From Bacteroidales bacterium (lineage in GTDB: Bacteria; Bacteroidota; Bacteroidia; Bacteroidales; Muribaculaceae): a stretch of DNA of 64,000 bases. The notes under the pieces were generated by a model that did no database searches, was not told the DNA's origin, and saw nothing but the letters and a program-made list of their open reading frames with translations. Where the stretch lies: the NCBI GenBank assembly GCA_022009815.1, contig CP091725.1, forward strand, positions 620,001 to 684,000, in the 5' to 3' direction. Both the position numbers and the translations under genes were made by a program. Positions 1 through 10,790 of the stretch are shown piece after piece; within the stretch, counting starts at the first letter, position 1, and the number at the start of each line of letters is the position of its first letter.

Positions 1-783
1 ATCTTCAATGGTATCTGAAACTGCACGGCGGCCTTAAGCAGCGTCTCCACTCCTTTCTGCCGACAGCCGTCCCACATACACATAATAGTCCTTACGCTCG
101 GTGTTCTCTTTGATGTTTTCAACCTTCTCCGGATCGACAAAGTTGCAGACCACCTTGATTTTTTTCTCATCAAAGCCTCCCTGCTTCATTTTCGATGCCA
201 TAAACTCGCTTGGACAGACAAACGTGTCCGTGGCGCGCTGCAAGCGCTTCGTATTCCATTTTTCCGCCTCAAGCCATGCCAGCAGGCTCGCCGCACGGCT
301 GCCTTTCATACAACGGTTGGAATAGACTCCACGTTTGCTGCCTTCTATACATTGCTCGCACACCTTGCCATCGTTCAGGCAGCTGTATGACGGACATACA
401 AGCTTGTAATCGTGCATCGTCCACACTGTCCTGGCTCCGAATTTCTTAGCCATTTCCACGATTACAGGCGACAGATAGGAGTGGATGTTGTTGAAGTGCA
501 CCACGTCAGGCTTGAAATCGCTGAGAAGCCTGGCAAATGCCGCCTTAACACCAGCACCGCCGAATATGCGCCTTGCCGCCGCCAGTTTGCAGCCAATTCC
601 TCCGGAGAATGACACCTCCGGAGCATAATATTGATTGAAATCGGTTGCTATATTGTCCGGGTAGTCCATTGCAAAGACCGCCGTATGATGCCCCCGCTCG
701 CGCAGCAGTCGCTCAAGCGACATCGCGCACACGCAGTCGCCGCCGCGCGGATAATAGAACTTATTTACAATCAGTACTCTCAT
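1..783 (-). CDS. Glycosyltransferase family 4-like, frameshifted, runs off left edge
   Basis: This is the N-terminal half of a GT-B fold glycosyltransferase, probably adding a sugar in capsule or exopolysaccharide assembly in the cytoplasm. The N-terminus MRVLIVNKFYYPRGGD with a glycine-rich loop, the segment DVVHFNNIHSYL and the TMHDYK motif are typical of GT4 donor-acceptor domains. The C-terminal domain begins with YVGRLSAE, and the frame then breaks near position 48. In the next frame the expected GVETLLKAA continuation runs to the window edge, so the gene is longer than the open frame. It starts 2 bp after the stop of the GumC-like gene and is the last visible gene of a wza operon. The acceptor sugar cannot be told. 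Confidence 0.8.
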
Positions 784-785
784 AA

Positions 786-2930
786 CTATTTTTGAAAGAT
801 ATATCCACTCGGCAACGAAAGTGCCTTCAACTCATTGTCAAATTCCGTAAAGTTTTCTCTAAGCTCACCAGCCTCAACATAGCCAAGCATACGGTCTGCC
901 ATTGTGGCTATAACACTGAACGCGCTGTAGTCGCCAAATGCGTCTCCGGCAAGGATTACATAATCATAATTCTTGCGCAGGCTGTCGACAAGCACAGCAA
1001 ACTGCTCCGAAGCAATCAAATCAATTGATTGGTCGCCCTTGGACGCAATTACATCAAACCCGCCTGCATTTTCGCAGACAACACTGTCAATCGTCGCCTT
1101 TCCGAGGAGATAGTCATCAAGAGTGGCTGCCACGCTTGAATTTCCGCACAAATCAACCACTACCGTCTTTCTCAAAGCATTGCCGAACGAAGTGGCGAGG
1201 GCGGCGGCAATGCCGTCTGTTCCCGACTCCGACTTGGCACAGGCGATGGCTACCACGCCTACACCTTCGGAAGCAATCAGACGGTCGCGCACTCGGCGCA
1301 TCCCTGTCTGCTCATTGTCTGCCACTTCTCCCAAAATCTCAAAATCGGTCAATTTCTCCAAATCCTGACGAATCATTATCCGTTTTGTGCGGATGGCGCG
1401 CAGCATGAGAATCAGCAACGGAATTATGATTGCCAGAACCAAAGCCGCGCCAAACACAATCGAACCCTTGGGCCAAGCCTTTTTAACTTCATGATAAGCG
1501 GGGTCAATAATGCGGCCTATCTCCTGCACTCCAAATTTCAACGCATTCGACTCGCGCTGCTCAAGCAGGAAGATGTAAAGATTATTCTTTATTTCAGTAT
1601 CCCGGTAGAGATCGACATAACGACGCTCGTGCGACGGCAACTGTTTCAACCTCGACGCATATTTGCCATCTTCACGAACGAAGTCGTTGTAGGCAATCTC
1701 AGCACTTTCACGCGCCTTGCGCATCGTTTCTATCACACCTCCGCGCATACCGTCAATCTGCTTGTTGAGAGCCTGCAGAGCCTTGTTGTCGTGCTTGGCT
1801 GCCATGTCAAGCTTGGTGCGTTCAAGAATCAACTGATTGTAGGCCTCAATTGATTTGCAGCACTTTCGTAGTCCTGTCCGCTGGTCACAGGAATCATGGA
1901 ATACTTATTCTTCGGGTCATCAAGGAACTCGCAAATCATGTCGAATATCGACAATTGGGTCTGCAAGCCCACAATCGAAGCCTTGTTTTTCGATGTCTGC
2001 TCGAGCAGCACTTTCGCCTCGGCGGCGATATCGGTAACATCGTTGGCGGTCTTGAACTCCTCAAGCTGCTTCTCCGACTCAGACAATTGACTTGTCAAGG
2101 ACGCAAGGCGGTCGTCGATAAAGGCTATCTCCCGTGAAGCCTTTGTCTGCTCCTCGCGCAGACGACGGATGTTGTAGAGCTCCACAACCATGTTGAGCAA
2201 ATCCTTGCCGCGCTGCTTGTCCTCGTCCTGATAGAATAGCGTGATGCCATTGGATTTCAGCGACGGCACGTCGGCGTAGTATATCTTGGAATAGTCGTCA
2301 TATGTTTGTGCGGTGCCGTTCACTTCCACTGTAAGCTTGCGCTCCACCCCGGCTTTATAAAATGCCGTGCGGCGGATGGTGAACGCTCCGTCGGGAAGTT
2401 TCACCGTTGCCGGCAGCGACATGCCGTCTTGTTTGAACAGCGTGGAGAACCATTTGCCTTTCACCTTGACGTCAATCTTGCCGTCAGAACGCAGATGAAT
2501 CTTGAATGTCGCCCCACTTTGAAGCGTGTCGAGGTCAACATTCGTTGACAATTCTACGGGCGACTTGCGATAAAGCGACAGCTTGCGCATTCCGTCAACA
2601 CCCTTGTAGTCATACTGCAATCCCAACTTGTTGATTGCCTCGCAAAGCAGACTGCGCGACTGCAGAACCGCCATCTCGTCGTCGACCGAACCGCCGCCGA
2701 ACGAGCCCATGGAGAACTGCTTCATCATCTGCATCATTCCGCCGCCCATTCCGCCGCCTTCTTCCTGTTCGATCATAATGTCGGCGTGGAATTTGAATTC
2801 AGGATTGTTTAAGCATATAGACTGCGGCGATTGCCATCATCGCTGCAAACGAGGCGATAAACCACCACCAATGCTTACGGATTTCATAGCGCAAACGGCT
2901 GAAATCCACCTTGTCAGAACTTGTAGCCAT
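786..2930 (-). CDS. GumC/Wzz-type polysaccharide chain-length protein with degenerate BY-kinase domain
   Basis: The product would be an inner-membrane polysaccharide co-polymerase controlling chain length and linking the polymerase to the Wza export channel. An N-terminal membrane helix follows HWWWF near residue 20. A Gly/Met-rich stretch, the periplasmic Wzz region and a coiled coil come next, then a second membrane helix (ALVLAIIIPLLILMLRAI) and a cytoplasmic ParA/BY-kinase-like domain. That domain looks inactive: the Walker A region reads CAKSESGTDG without the GKS/T lysine, Walker A' reads VVVDLCG, and there is no C-terminal tyrosine cluster. Two frameshifts (near 2808 and 1848) split the frame, and restoring them gives about 715 residues. 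The start at 2930 overlaps the polymerase stop by 17 bp. Confidence 0.8.
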
Positions 2931-4205
2931 ATTCTATTTTTTCTTTTTTATTATCATAAAACTCTGTTACCGGACGCGCCAGCAACGCTTTTGCCTCTTC
3001 TTTAGTCACCGCTTTGGCTTGCGCGGCGACGATTCCCATCACTGCCATCAGAAGCTCGCCAGCTGCTTGAAGCACTGTGCATCCCGCAGTGCCGTCAATG
3101 GCAAGAAACGCAAATGACATCACACCTATGCCAAACAACTGATAGTGGTGCGTGCGCATCACGATGCGGTATTTCCGCCATATCCACCAGCAGAAATAGC
3201 CAAAGAAGAATATTCCCAACACCCGAACTGCGCAAGCTCGGGATAGAAAGTGTCTGCGATAAAGTCACCATAAGTGGGCGACAGACCCCAAAGCAAGTTT
3301 ATGCCATAGTCATAGTACAGGTCCGAGTAACTGACATCAGGACCTGACGAGTAGGTGGCGTAGGTCGCCAAACCGCTGCCCAACAACAGGTGGTCGCCAA
3401 GCACAAGCAACATTCCGCCGAACAGCACGGGCCGGGCATAGGTCTCCATCACGTCGGGGTCGAACGTGTCGGAATTTCCGGTTATAAAATAGTATTCAAT
3501 TTTTTTCCAAGCCACAAGCACCACAAGCGCGAATGCGAGTGTGGCTACGACAATGTTGCGCACACTTTGAAATTGACCGTGCCGGGACGATAAACAAACA
3601 GCATATAGAATGCCAGCACCACAAACCCATAATATTTCGAGCGGGTGCATATCAGTCCAAGCAACAGGATTACGCAGGTCCAGATAAAGTCCGACCGTGT
3701 ATATGCCCGTGGGTTGTCGTTGTCATATGACATCAGCAAATAAACCATCGCACAGCCCACACAAGTCAGACCACCATAGTAGACATGGGAAATAGTCACA
3801 TCGTAGATGTCGGCGGCGATGACGAAAAATGCCATAAACGCCAAGAAAATACACACCTTTTTCAACACCCACTTCTCGTTGGCGGTGAACTGCGGCGCAA
3901 TGGCATAACTTGCTGAAAAAGCTATCAGCGGCTTGCACTGAGCAATAAAGTCGTTAATCTGCGCCTTCGGGGTATTGTATGGTGACGCGACAAGAGAATA
4001 TGCCAAATACAACGCCATCACGCCAAGCAGCACAAACATCAACTTGTACTTACCGAAGCAGCGGTTGAACGTCATGTCGACGACAGCGAGCACTGCAAAT
4101 GCCAACAGACACAATTCGTCAAGAAACGGCAATAAATGCGGAGCCAAACAAGCCCAGCACACTGACGAAAAACACGTAGAAATATGCCCGATGGATATTG
4201 AGCAT
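2914..4205 (-). CDS. Putative O-antigen/exopolysaccharide polymerase or ligase (Wzy/WaaL-like), multiply frameshifted
   Basis: This is a polytopic inner-membrane protein of about 430 residues lying between wza and the GumC-like gene, the usual place for a Wzy polymerase. Hydrophobic helices alternate with short loops. A longer polar segment containing DTFDPDVMETYARP and the YSDLYYDYGINLLWG stretch resembles the large periplasmic loop of O-antigen ligase/polymerase proteins. Three frame breaks (about 4127, 3560 and 3205) split it into four overlapping pieces whose joins read smoothly. Assignment rests on topology and context rather than a diagnostic motif, so ligase and polymerase cannot be separated. 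Confidence 0.6.
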
Positions 4206-4213
4206 TTTCGCTG

Positions 4214-5025
4214 TTATTTGACTGCCAATGCAATTACAAGAGAGGCGATAACCGACACGGCACTGACAACAGTGGAAACCACCGTCACCTTGAATGCGTT
4301 GTTCTGGCTGTATTTTGCATTGCCTGCCTTGATTTGGTTCGGTTCCACATAGACCACGTCGTTCTGCTGAAGATAGTAGTATGGCGAGTCTACGATTCTT
4401 GCATCTTTAAGATTCACACGGTGGTAGACGCGCTGTCCGTTTTCCTCGCGTATCACCATCACGTTTGTGCGTTCGCCGTATTCTGTCATATCCTCGGCAG
4501 CGGCAAGAGCGTCAAAAATCGTGAACCGCTCGCTTTTGGCTTCGATTGCGCCCGGACGTTTCACCTCGCCAAGCACGTTGACGCGGAAGTTTGCAAGCTG
4601 GACGCGGACAACAGGGCTGTCAACCTCCTTCGAGATCTTTTCTGTCAGATAGTCTCCCAAACCTTTGGTTGTCATTCCGGCTGCATGTATCTTTCCGATA
4701 ACGGGCATCGTTATTTCCCCGTCAGTATTGACAATATAGGTCTGGTTCTGCGGTGTCGACGACACACCCACCTCTCCCTCAAGCGACGGATTGACGAGCG
4801 GAAGGTTGTAGGCTGCCGTTGCCTCCGGCACAATGGAGTTGACCGTGATTATCAGCTCGTCGGCCGGACGGATTTAACGGCATAGTCGAGTGCTGTTGTT
4901 CCGACTGTCTTCAAGCTGTCGGCATTCTCGAAATATGCCAACGACTGCGGAGCCTTACACGATGTCACTGTGGCAGCCAATACGATTGCGGCTGCAAGAA
5001 ATATCTTAGTAAAATTGAGTCTCAT
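4214..5025 (-). CDS. Polysaccharide export lipoprotein, Wza family
   Basis: This is an outer-membrane polysaccharide export channel subunit. The chosen start gives a lipoprotein signal peptide ending TVTSC (lipid-attachment Cys23); an upstream in-frame Met would spoil the signal. The Poly_export and SLBB regions are recognisable (IVNTDGEITMPVIGKI, VNVLGEVKRPGAI, YYYLQQNDVVYVEPNQ), and a C-terminal hydrophobic helix ends the protein, as in Bacteroidales Wza homologues. A frameshift near 4875 separates the signal region from the body; reading across it restores about 270 residues with the expected RPADELIITV segment. It is the first visible gene of the operon wza-polymerase-GumC-glycosyltransferase, with gaps of 8 bp or less or overlaps. 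Confidence 0.88.
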
Positions 5026-5096
5026 AGAAAAGCATACTTTTATTCTAATGTTTAAACGCACACCATCGCGTTTTATTGCATCAGTCCTTCCACAAA

Positions 5097-5133
5097 AAGC
5101 AAAGAGAGCGCGCCCTCAATTGGACGCGCTCTC
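5097..5133 (-). terminator. Rho-independent terminator after pckA
   Basis: A 9-bp perfect stem (5104-5112 with 5125-5133) with a 12-nt loop is followed, on the minus strand, by a T-rich run (5097-5103 and further left). It lies 25 bp beyond the pckA stop and separates that gene from the polysaccharide operon. Confidence 0.8.
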
Positions 5134-5158
5134 CGATATTTGAATCTTTAAGTTCTGA

Positions 5159-6760
5159 TTACAACTTCGGACCGGCAGCTACAAGAGCCTTACCTGCCTC
5201 GTTGTTCTCATATTTCTTGAAGTTCTTGATGAAGCGGGCAGCCAAATCCTTAGCTTTCTCTTCCCACTGTGCTGCATCAGCGTAAGTGTCGCGTGGGTCA
5301 AGGATTTCAGTTGCTACACCTGGCAATACAGTCGGAACCTTGAAGTCGAACATCGGGATCTGTTTTGTAGGAGCCTTGTCGATGTCGCCGCTCAAGATAG
5401 CGTCGATGATGCCACGAGTGTCGCGGATAGAGATACGCTTGCCTGTTCCGTTCCAACCAGTGTTTACGAGGTAAGCCTTAGCGTTGTTCTTCTCCATCTT
5501 CTTAACCAACTCTTCTGCATATTTTGTTGGGTGCAATTCCAAGAATGCCTGACCGAAGCATGCAGAGAATGTTGGAGTAGGCTCTGTGATACCGCGCTCT
5601 GTACCTGCCAACTTTGCTGTAAAGCCAGAGAGGAAGTAGTACTTAGTCTGCTCCGGAGTAAGGATAGATACTGGAGGCAATACACCGAATGCGTCTGCCG
5701 ACAGGAAGATTACCTGCTTTGCTGCTGGTGCAGAAGAACCCGGCTGGATGTTGTTGATGTGGAAGATTGGGTAAGAAACACGAGTGTTTTCTGTTACGCT
5801 CTTGTCTGCGAAATCGATCTTGCCGTTTGCATCAACTGTTACGTTCTCAAGAAGTGCGTTGCGCTTGATAGCGTTGTAGATATCTGGCTCTGACTCTTTG
5901 TCGAGGTTGATAACCTTTGCATAGCAACCGCCTTCGAAGTTGAACACGCCGTTGTCGTCCCATCCGTGCTCATCGTCACCGATAAGTTTACGCTTAGGAT
6001 CTGTTGACAAGGTTGTCTTACCTGTTCCAGAAAGACCGAAGAAGATTGCTGTGTTCTCTCCGTTCATATCGCAGTTTGCAGAGCAGTGCATTGATGCGAT
6101 GCCCTTCAATGGCAGGAAGTAGTTCATCATTGAGAACATACCTTTCTTCATCTCACCACCATACCAGGTGTTGATGATTACCTGCTCTTTTGATGTTACG
6201 TTGAAGGCTACGCAAGTCTCAGAGTTGAGTCCGAGTTCTTTGTAGTTCTCAACTTTTGCCTTTGATGCGTTGTAAACAACGAAATCTGGCTCGAAGTTCT
6301 TCAACTCTTCTTCTGTTGGACGGATGAACATGTTTGTAACGAAGTGAGCCTGCCATGCAACCTCAACGATGAAACGAACTGCCATACGAGTGTCCTTGTT
6401 TGCGCCGCAGAATCCGTCTACAACATAGAGGTTCTTGTTGCAAAGCTCGCTCTTGGCGATAGTCTTAACCTTGTTCCATACGTCTTCCGACATTGGGTGG
6501 TTGTCGTTCTTATATTCTTCAGAAGTCCACCATACAGTGTCCTTTGAATTGGCATCCATTACGATGTATTTGTCTTTAGGCGAACGGCCGGTGTAGATAC
6601 CTGTCATCACGTTGACTGCACCGAGTTCTGTCTGCTGACCTACTTCATAACCTTCGAGACCTGCTTTTGTCTCTTCTTCAAACAATTGCTCGTAAGATGG
6701 GTTGTGTGCAATTACTGTAGCGCCAGTAATGCCGTACTTTGTCAAATCAAGATTGCTCAT
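5159..6760 (-). CDS. pckA: Phosphoenolpyruvate carboxykinase (ATP)
   Basis: The enzyme interconverts oxaloacetate plus ATP and phosphoenolpyruvate plus CO2 plus ADP. In anaerobic Bacteroidales it usually works in the carboxylating direction towards succinate and propionate. The intact 533-residue frame matches the family length. It shows the substrate segment MHCSANC (about 224-230), the P-loop GLSGTGKTT (242-250), the acidic kinase motif GDDEHGWDD (261-269) and the nucleotide-site NTGWNGTGKRI stretch. Codon use is more AT-rich and more biased than in neighbours, as expected of a highly expressed gene. It is monocistronic: its own promoter lies upstream and a terminator downstream. Confidence 0.98.
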   Translation of the reverse strand: MSNLDLTKYGITGATVIAHNPSYEQLFEEETKAGLEGYEVGQQTELGAVNVMTGIYTGRSPKDKYIVMDANSKDTVWWTSEEYKNDNHPMSEDVWNKVKTIAKSELCNKNLYVVDGFCGANKDTRMAVRFIVEVAWQAHFVTNMFIRPTEEELKNFEPDFVVYNASKAKVENYKELGLNSETCVAFNVTSKEQVIINTWYGGEMKKGMFSMMNYFLPLKGIASMHCSANCDMNGENTAIFFGLSGTGKTTLSTDPKRKLIGDDEHGWDDNGVFNFEGGCYAKVINLDKESEPDIYNAIKRNALLENVTVDANGKIDFADKSVTENTRVSYPIFHINNIQPGSSAPAAKQVIFLSADAFGVLPPVSILTPEQTKYYFLSGFTAKLAGTERGITEPTPTFSACFGQAFLELHPTKYAEELVKKMEKNNAKAYLVNTGWNGTGKRISIRDTRGIIDAILSGDIDKAPTKQIPMFDFKVPTVLPGVATEILDPRDTYADAAQWEEKAKDLAARFIKNFKKYENNEAGKALVAAGPKL

Positions 6761-6819
6761 TGTTGTTTGATTTATAATAGTGAATATTTACTAATGTTTC
6801 TCTCTTTTGAAAACCGCTG

Positions 6820-6827
6820 CAAAATTA
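6820..6827 (-). promoter_or_regulatory. Bacteroidales -7 promoter element for pckA
   Basis: On the minus strand this reads TAATTTTG, matching the Bacteroidetes -7 consensus TAnnTTTG, about 60 bp upstream of the pckA start. No exact TTTG -33 box lies at the usual spacing. Confidence 0.55.
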
Positions 6828-6934
6828 CTATATTTTTTTTACACGGCAATGCTATTAGCGAAAATTTTCCGCATTTAAAATTCTTTAAGCATTATTATCC
6901 CTGTTTCAAATATAAAATGCTTCTGTTCAAAGGC

Positions 6935-7966
6935 TTAAATTGTTATCTCTCCACACAGCGAGCAATTGAGATATTTCTTCACCTGTTCTGACCGAAGCCC
7001 CATGCCGAATAGATACATCAGCTTGGTGATGGCTGCCTCTGATGTTATGTCGTATCCGCTGACCACACCGGTCGACTGCAGCGTGTTGCCTGTCATATAG
7101 CGCTCGCTGTGGACTCCGCCGTTGACGCATTGCGAAACGTTGACTATCACAATGCCGCGCTTTACGGCGTCGCGCATCAGGTCGACAAACCATTTGTCGG
7201 TCGGGGCGTTGCCGGCGCCATAGGTCTTGAGCACAATGCCTTTCACGTCGGGGGCGCTGAGAAGATAGCGGAGTGTGCTCTCGGTGATGCCTGGAAACAG
7301 GTCGATAAACATCACGTTGCGGTCCATTGCGGTCTGCACTTTAAGCGGTCGCTGCGAGCGTTGGCGCCACAATGCTTCTTCATGGAAATGAATTCCGAGG
7401 CCTATGCGGGCAAGGTCGGGATAATTGTTGCTCTTGAAGGCGTTGAAATGGTCGGCGCTCATCTTTGTGCTGCGGTTGCCGCGCCACAGATAGTCTTCAA
7501 ACAATATCGCCACTTCCTGCACCATCGGGTCGCCGTTCTTGTCGCGGGCGGCGGCTATCTGAAGTGCTGTGATGAGGTTTTCTTCTCCGTCGGTACGCAC
7601 TTCGCCGATTGGAAGCTGGGAGCCGGTGATGATGACGGGCTTGTGCAGGTTCTCGAGCATAAAACTCAACGCGGAGGCGGTGTATGCCATCGTGTCGGTG
7701 CCGTGAAGCACCACAAAGCCGTCGTAGCTGGCATAGTTCTCCTCGATGCTCTGTGCGATTTCAACCCAGTGCGACGGATTCATGTTTGACGAGTCGATCG
7801 GTGGGTGAAACTGGATATTGTTGATGGAATAATTGAGCTTCTTGATTTTGGGCACATTGTCGATAAGGTGCGTGAAGTCGAACGGTTGCAGCGACTTCGT
7901 CACCGGGTTTTCAATCATGCCGATTGTTCCTCCGGTATATATTATAAGGATATTCGGTTTTGCCAT
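6935..7966 (-). CDS. ansA: Type I L-asparaginase
   Basis: This is a cytoplasmic asparaginase hydrolysing L-asparagine to aspartate and ammonia. The start at 7966 (MAKPNILIIYTGGTIGMIEN) places the first catalytic threonine motif TGGTIG at residues 11-16. The second motif LHGTDTMAYTASALSF is also present, as is the ITGSQLPIGEVRTDGEEN segment. The 343-residue length is normal for the type I family. A longer in-frame reading upstream adds 73 residues with no homologous character and is rejected. The gene has its own upstream region with a TAATTTTG -7 element (minus strand, 8005-8012) and is intact. Confidence 0.95.
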   Translation of the reverse strand: MAKPNILIIYTGGTIGMIENPVTKSLQPFDFTHLIDNVPKIKKLNYSINNIQFHPPIDSSNMNPSHWVEIAQSIEENYASYDGFVVLHGTDTMAYTASALSFMLENLHKPVIITGSQLPIGEVRTDGEENLITALQIAAARDKNGDPMVQEVAILFEDYLWRGNRSTKMSADHFNAFKSNNYPDLARIGLGIHFHEEALWRQRSQRPLKVQTAMDRNVMFIDLFPGITESTLRYLLSAPDVKGIVLKTYGAGNAPTDKWFVDLMRDAVKRGIVIVNVSQCVNGGVHSERYMTGNTLQSTGVVSGYDITSEAAITKLMYLFGMGLRSEQVKKYLNCSLCGEITI

Positions 7967-8188
7967 TGAAGCTATTTTTTTTCTAAAACGAATCTTTCCA
8001 ACGACAAAATTACACATATTTTTTGGCAAATAGCAACCGCAACCGACAACTGCCTGAACAACAAAAGTCACGGCGGTGGCAATTTGCCACCATTTAAGGT
8101 TTTTTACTGAAAAATCTTTGATTTCTATCCAAAATAGAACCACATAGTTTGCCAGAAGGCAATGGTGTGTGGCAACCGCCGCCACTGT

Positions 8189-8225
8189 TAAAAAGACTTA
8201 ACGCAGCGGAATCCGCTGCGTTAAG
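8189..8225 (-). terminator. Rho-independent terminator after anmK
   Basis: A near-perfect 13-14 bp hairpin (8197-8210 with 8212-8225) is followed on the minus strand by CTTTTT. It lies 23 bp beyond the anmK stop and ends the nfnA-nfnB-anmK transcript. The remaining bases up to the ansA start hold nothing else I recognise. Confidence 0.8.
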
Positions 8226-8247
8226 TGCCGCGTATCGACAAGCGATT

Positions 8248-9321
8248 CTAAATTTTAAACAGCATTCCTCCGATGTTGTCGCATGCCGCCCCGGTGACCG
8301 ACGACAGGCAGCTTGCCTCGCCGGTCATATAAAGCGCGCCGAGAAACGCGAAAATCAGTGCCTCCTTAAATTCAATTATCTGGCGTGGCGGTATCTTGAC
8401 TTCGCAACCTGCCAGCTCGCGGATGCGCTCCACAAGATAGACGTTGAGCGCACCGCCGCCGGTTATAAGCATCGTGGAATGCGGCTTGCCTACCATGCGC
8501 ACAACGCGCGCCACCTGACGGGCGGCATGCTCGGTGAAGGTGGAGAGCAGGTCGGCAAATTCAAGTCCGCGGCTGTCAATCATCGGGAATATCTCTTTCT
8601 CCACCCATTCGCGGCCAAGCGACTTCGCGCCGGTCTGCGAGTAGAATGGCAATGCGTCGAGACTGGCGAGCAATTCGGCATCGACCGTGCCGCTGCGGGC
8701 AATCAGTCCGTCGCGGTCAAACTCTAAGCCTCGCTGACGGCAATAGTGGTTGAGCACATAGTTGACCGGACTGATGTCAAACGCCTGCCGCTCTCCGTCG
8801 CACTCATACGATATGTTGGAGAATCCTCCTATGTTCAGACAGAAATCATAGTCGGCAAAAAGCAGACGGTCGCCAATCGGCACAAGCGGGGCTCCCTGTC
8901 CGCCGAGCATTATGTCAAGACGACGGAAATCGCTGACCACAGGCACACGTGCCTCGGCTGCTATCGCCGCGCCGTCGCCTATCTGAAACATTATGCGCTT
9001 GCCTGGCTCATGGAAGATGGTGTGTCCATGCGACGCCACGATGTCGGGACGTATGCCGTATTCCTTCATAAAGTCGACGACACGCTCGCCAAGAAACTTG
9101 CCGTATTCGCTGTGGAACGCCACAAAGTCGTGTGCCGACATCTGTTGCGCTCCAGTGCCGAGGCGGTATTTCAAATCGTCGGGATAGTCATAGCCGCGTG
9201 CCGCATCGATTGCGAAACGCCATCGGCCGTCGGTTTTGGAGAATGTGGCGCAGCACACGTCGAGACCGTCAAGCGATGTGCCCGACATCAATCCTATAGC
9301 CGTAATCTTGAAGTTGTCCAT
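8248..9321 (-). CDS. anmK: Anhydro-N-acetylmuramic acid kinase
   Basis: AnmK phosphorylates and opens 1,6-anhydro-MurNAc to MurNAc-6-phosphate during peptidoglycan recycling. The N-terminus carries the family signature GLMSGTSLDGLD (residues 10-21). Further conserved parts are VASHGHTIFHEP, the GDGAAIA ATP-site stretch, LNIGGFSNIS and the C-terminal ITGGGALN, all in order for the ASKHA-fold kinase. Its 357 residues are slightly shorter than the E. coli enzyme. It follows nfnB by 11 bp and appears co-transcribed, although no functional link to NfnAB is evident. Confidence 0.95.
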   Translation of the reverse strand: MDNFKITAIGLMSGTSLDGLDVCCATFSKTDGRWRFAIDAARGYDYPDDLKYRLGTGAQQMSAHDFVAFHSEYGKFLGERVVDFMKEYGIRPDIVASHGHTIFHEPGKRIMFQIGDGAAIAAEARVPVVSDFRRLDIMLGGQGAPLVPIGDRLLFADYDFCLNIGGFSNISYECDGERQAFDISPVNYVLNHYCRQRGLEFDRDGLIARSGTVDAELLASLDALPFYSQTGAKSLGREWVEKEIFPMIDSRGLEFADLLSTFTEHAARQVARVVRMVGKPHSTMLITGGGALNVYLVERIRELAGCEVKIPPRQIIEFKEALIFAFLGALYMTGEASCLSSVTGAACDNIGGMLFKI

Positions 9322-9332
9322 ATTTTTTGGTA

Positions 9333-10789
9333 TTATTGGTTCTGCAAACTTTTGTCCATCTCTGCCGCGGCGCGGCGTCCGTCGCCCATCGCGAGAATCA
9401 CGGTCGCTCCGCCACGCACAATGTCGCCTCCGGCATAGATGTCGGGCAGCGATGAGCGCATTGTCGACTCGTCGACCACGATGGTGCCTCTGCGGCTCAC
9501 CTCAAGTTCTGGAATCGCATTCGGAATCAACGGGTTTGGCGACACGCCTACGCTGACAATCACCAAATCGACGGGCACATCCTCCACTGCGCCATCAACA
9601 GCCACCGGAGAGCGGCGTCCCGACTCGTCGGGTTCGCCGAGTTCCATCCGCTGCAGGCGCATCAGGCACACATTGCCTTTCTCGTCGCCCTCATATTCCA
9701 ATGGGTTGTGGAGCGTGAGGAAACGCACGCCTTCTTCCTTGGCGTGTTTCACTTCCTCGCGGCGCGCCGGCATCTCGTCTTCCGAACGGCGGTAGACGAG
9801 CATCACGTTTTCTGCGCCCATGCGACGCGCTGTGCGCACGGAGTCCATCGCCGTATTGCCGCCGCCAATCACTGCCACATTGTGACCGTGAAGCACGGGG
9901 GTGTCTTCATCCTGACGGGCGGCTCCCATCAGATTGACCCGCGTCAGGAATTCATTGCTCGACATCACTCCGTTGAGATTCTCGCCAGGTATGTTCATAA
10001 ACCGTGGCAGTCCGGCTCCCGACGCCACAAAGATGCCTTTGAAGCCCATGGCGTGGAGGTCGTCGTAGCTTAATGTCTTGCCGACAATGCAGTTGGACTC
10101 GAACTCCACGCCCAGACGGCGCAGACCGTCGATTTCGGTGTCGACGATGGCATTCGGCAGGCGGAACTCGGGGATGCCGTATTTCAGCACTCCGCCAATC
10201 TCATGCAGCGCCTCGTAGACCGTGACGCTGTAGCCGCGCTTCGCCATGTCGCCGGCAAAGGCGAGTCCGGCGGGTCCGCTGCCCACAACTGCCACCTTGA
10301 TGCCGTTTGCGGCGGGTTTTTCCTCGTCGGCCGAACCGTGGCTGCGTGCCCAGTCGGCTACGAAGCGTTCCAGATAGCCTATCGCCACGGCTTCGTGTTT
10401 CATCTTGGTGTGTATGCAACGGCTCTCACACTGCTTTCCTGGGGGCAGACGCGTCCGCAAACTGCCGGAAGCGCGCTGGTCTTTTTTATCACACGGGCTG
10501 CCTCGGCAAACTCGCCGCGCTCCACGTTTTTGATAAATCCGGGAATGTCGATGCCCACAGGGCAGCCTGTGACGCATTGCGGGTTGGCGCAGTCAAGACA
10601 CCGCGAGGCTTCTGCCACAGCCATCTCAATCGTCAACCCTTGATTCACTTCCTCATTGCACGTCACGCGGTAGTCTGCCGCAAGCTCGGGCATCTTCACA
10701 CGCGGTGTCGAAGTGCGTTCCTTAGCTGTCTTTGCCTCGCGCAGTGCCTCGCGCCATTCTGCCATGCGCATATCTTTTGTCTCTTCCAT
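9333..10789 (-). CDS. nfnB: NfnB/GltD-like NAD(P)-dependent oxidoreductase, frameshifted
   Basis: This is an iron-sulfur flavoprotein of the glutamate-synthase small-subunit family. Paired with the NfnA-like gene it probably forms an electron-bifurcating NADH-dependent ferredoxin:NADP+ oxidoreductase. The N-terminal ferredoxin-like domain has CLDCANPQCVTGCP and, later, CGRVCPQ. It is followed by the FAD Rossmann motif VAVVGSGPAGLAFAGD and the NADPH site VAVIGGGNTAMDSVRTA. A single missing base near 10430 separates the N-terminal domain from the rest; repaired, the protein is about 485 residues. Start 10789 lies 1 bp after the NfnA stop. Homologues are often labelled gltA or SudA, so the NfnB name depends on the neighbour. 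Confidence 0.85.
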
Positions 10790-10790
10790 G

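Noticed and set aside
7967..8185. 73-residue N-terminal extension of the asparaginase
   Set aside because: The catalytic TGGTIG motif sits at the normal distance from the Met at 7966, and the extension overlaps the promoter region.
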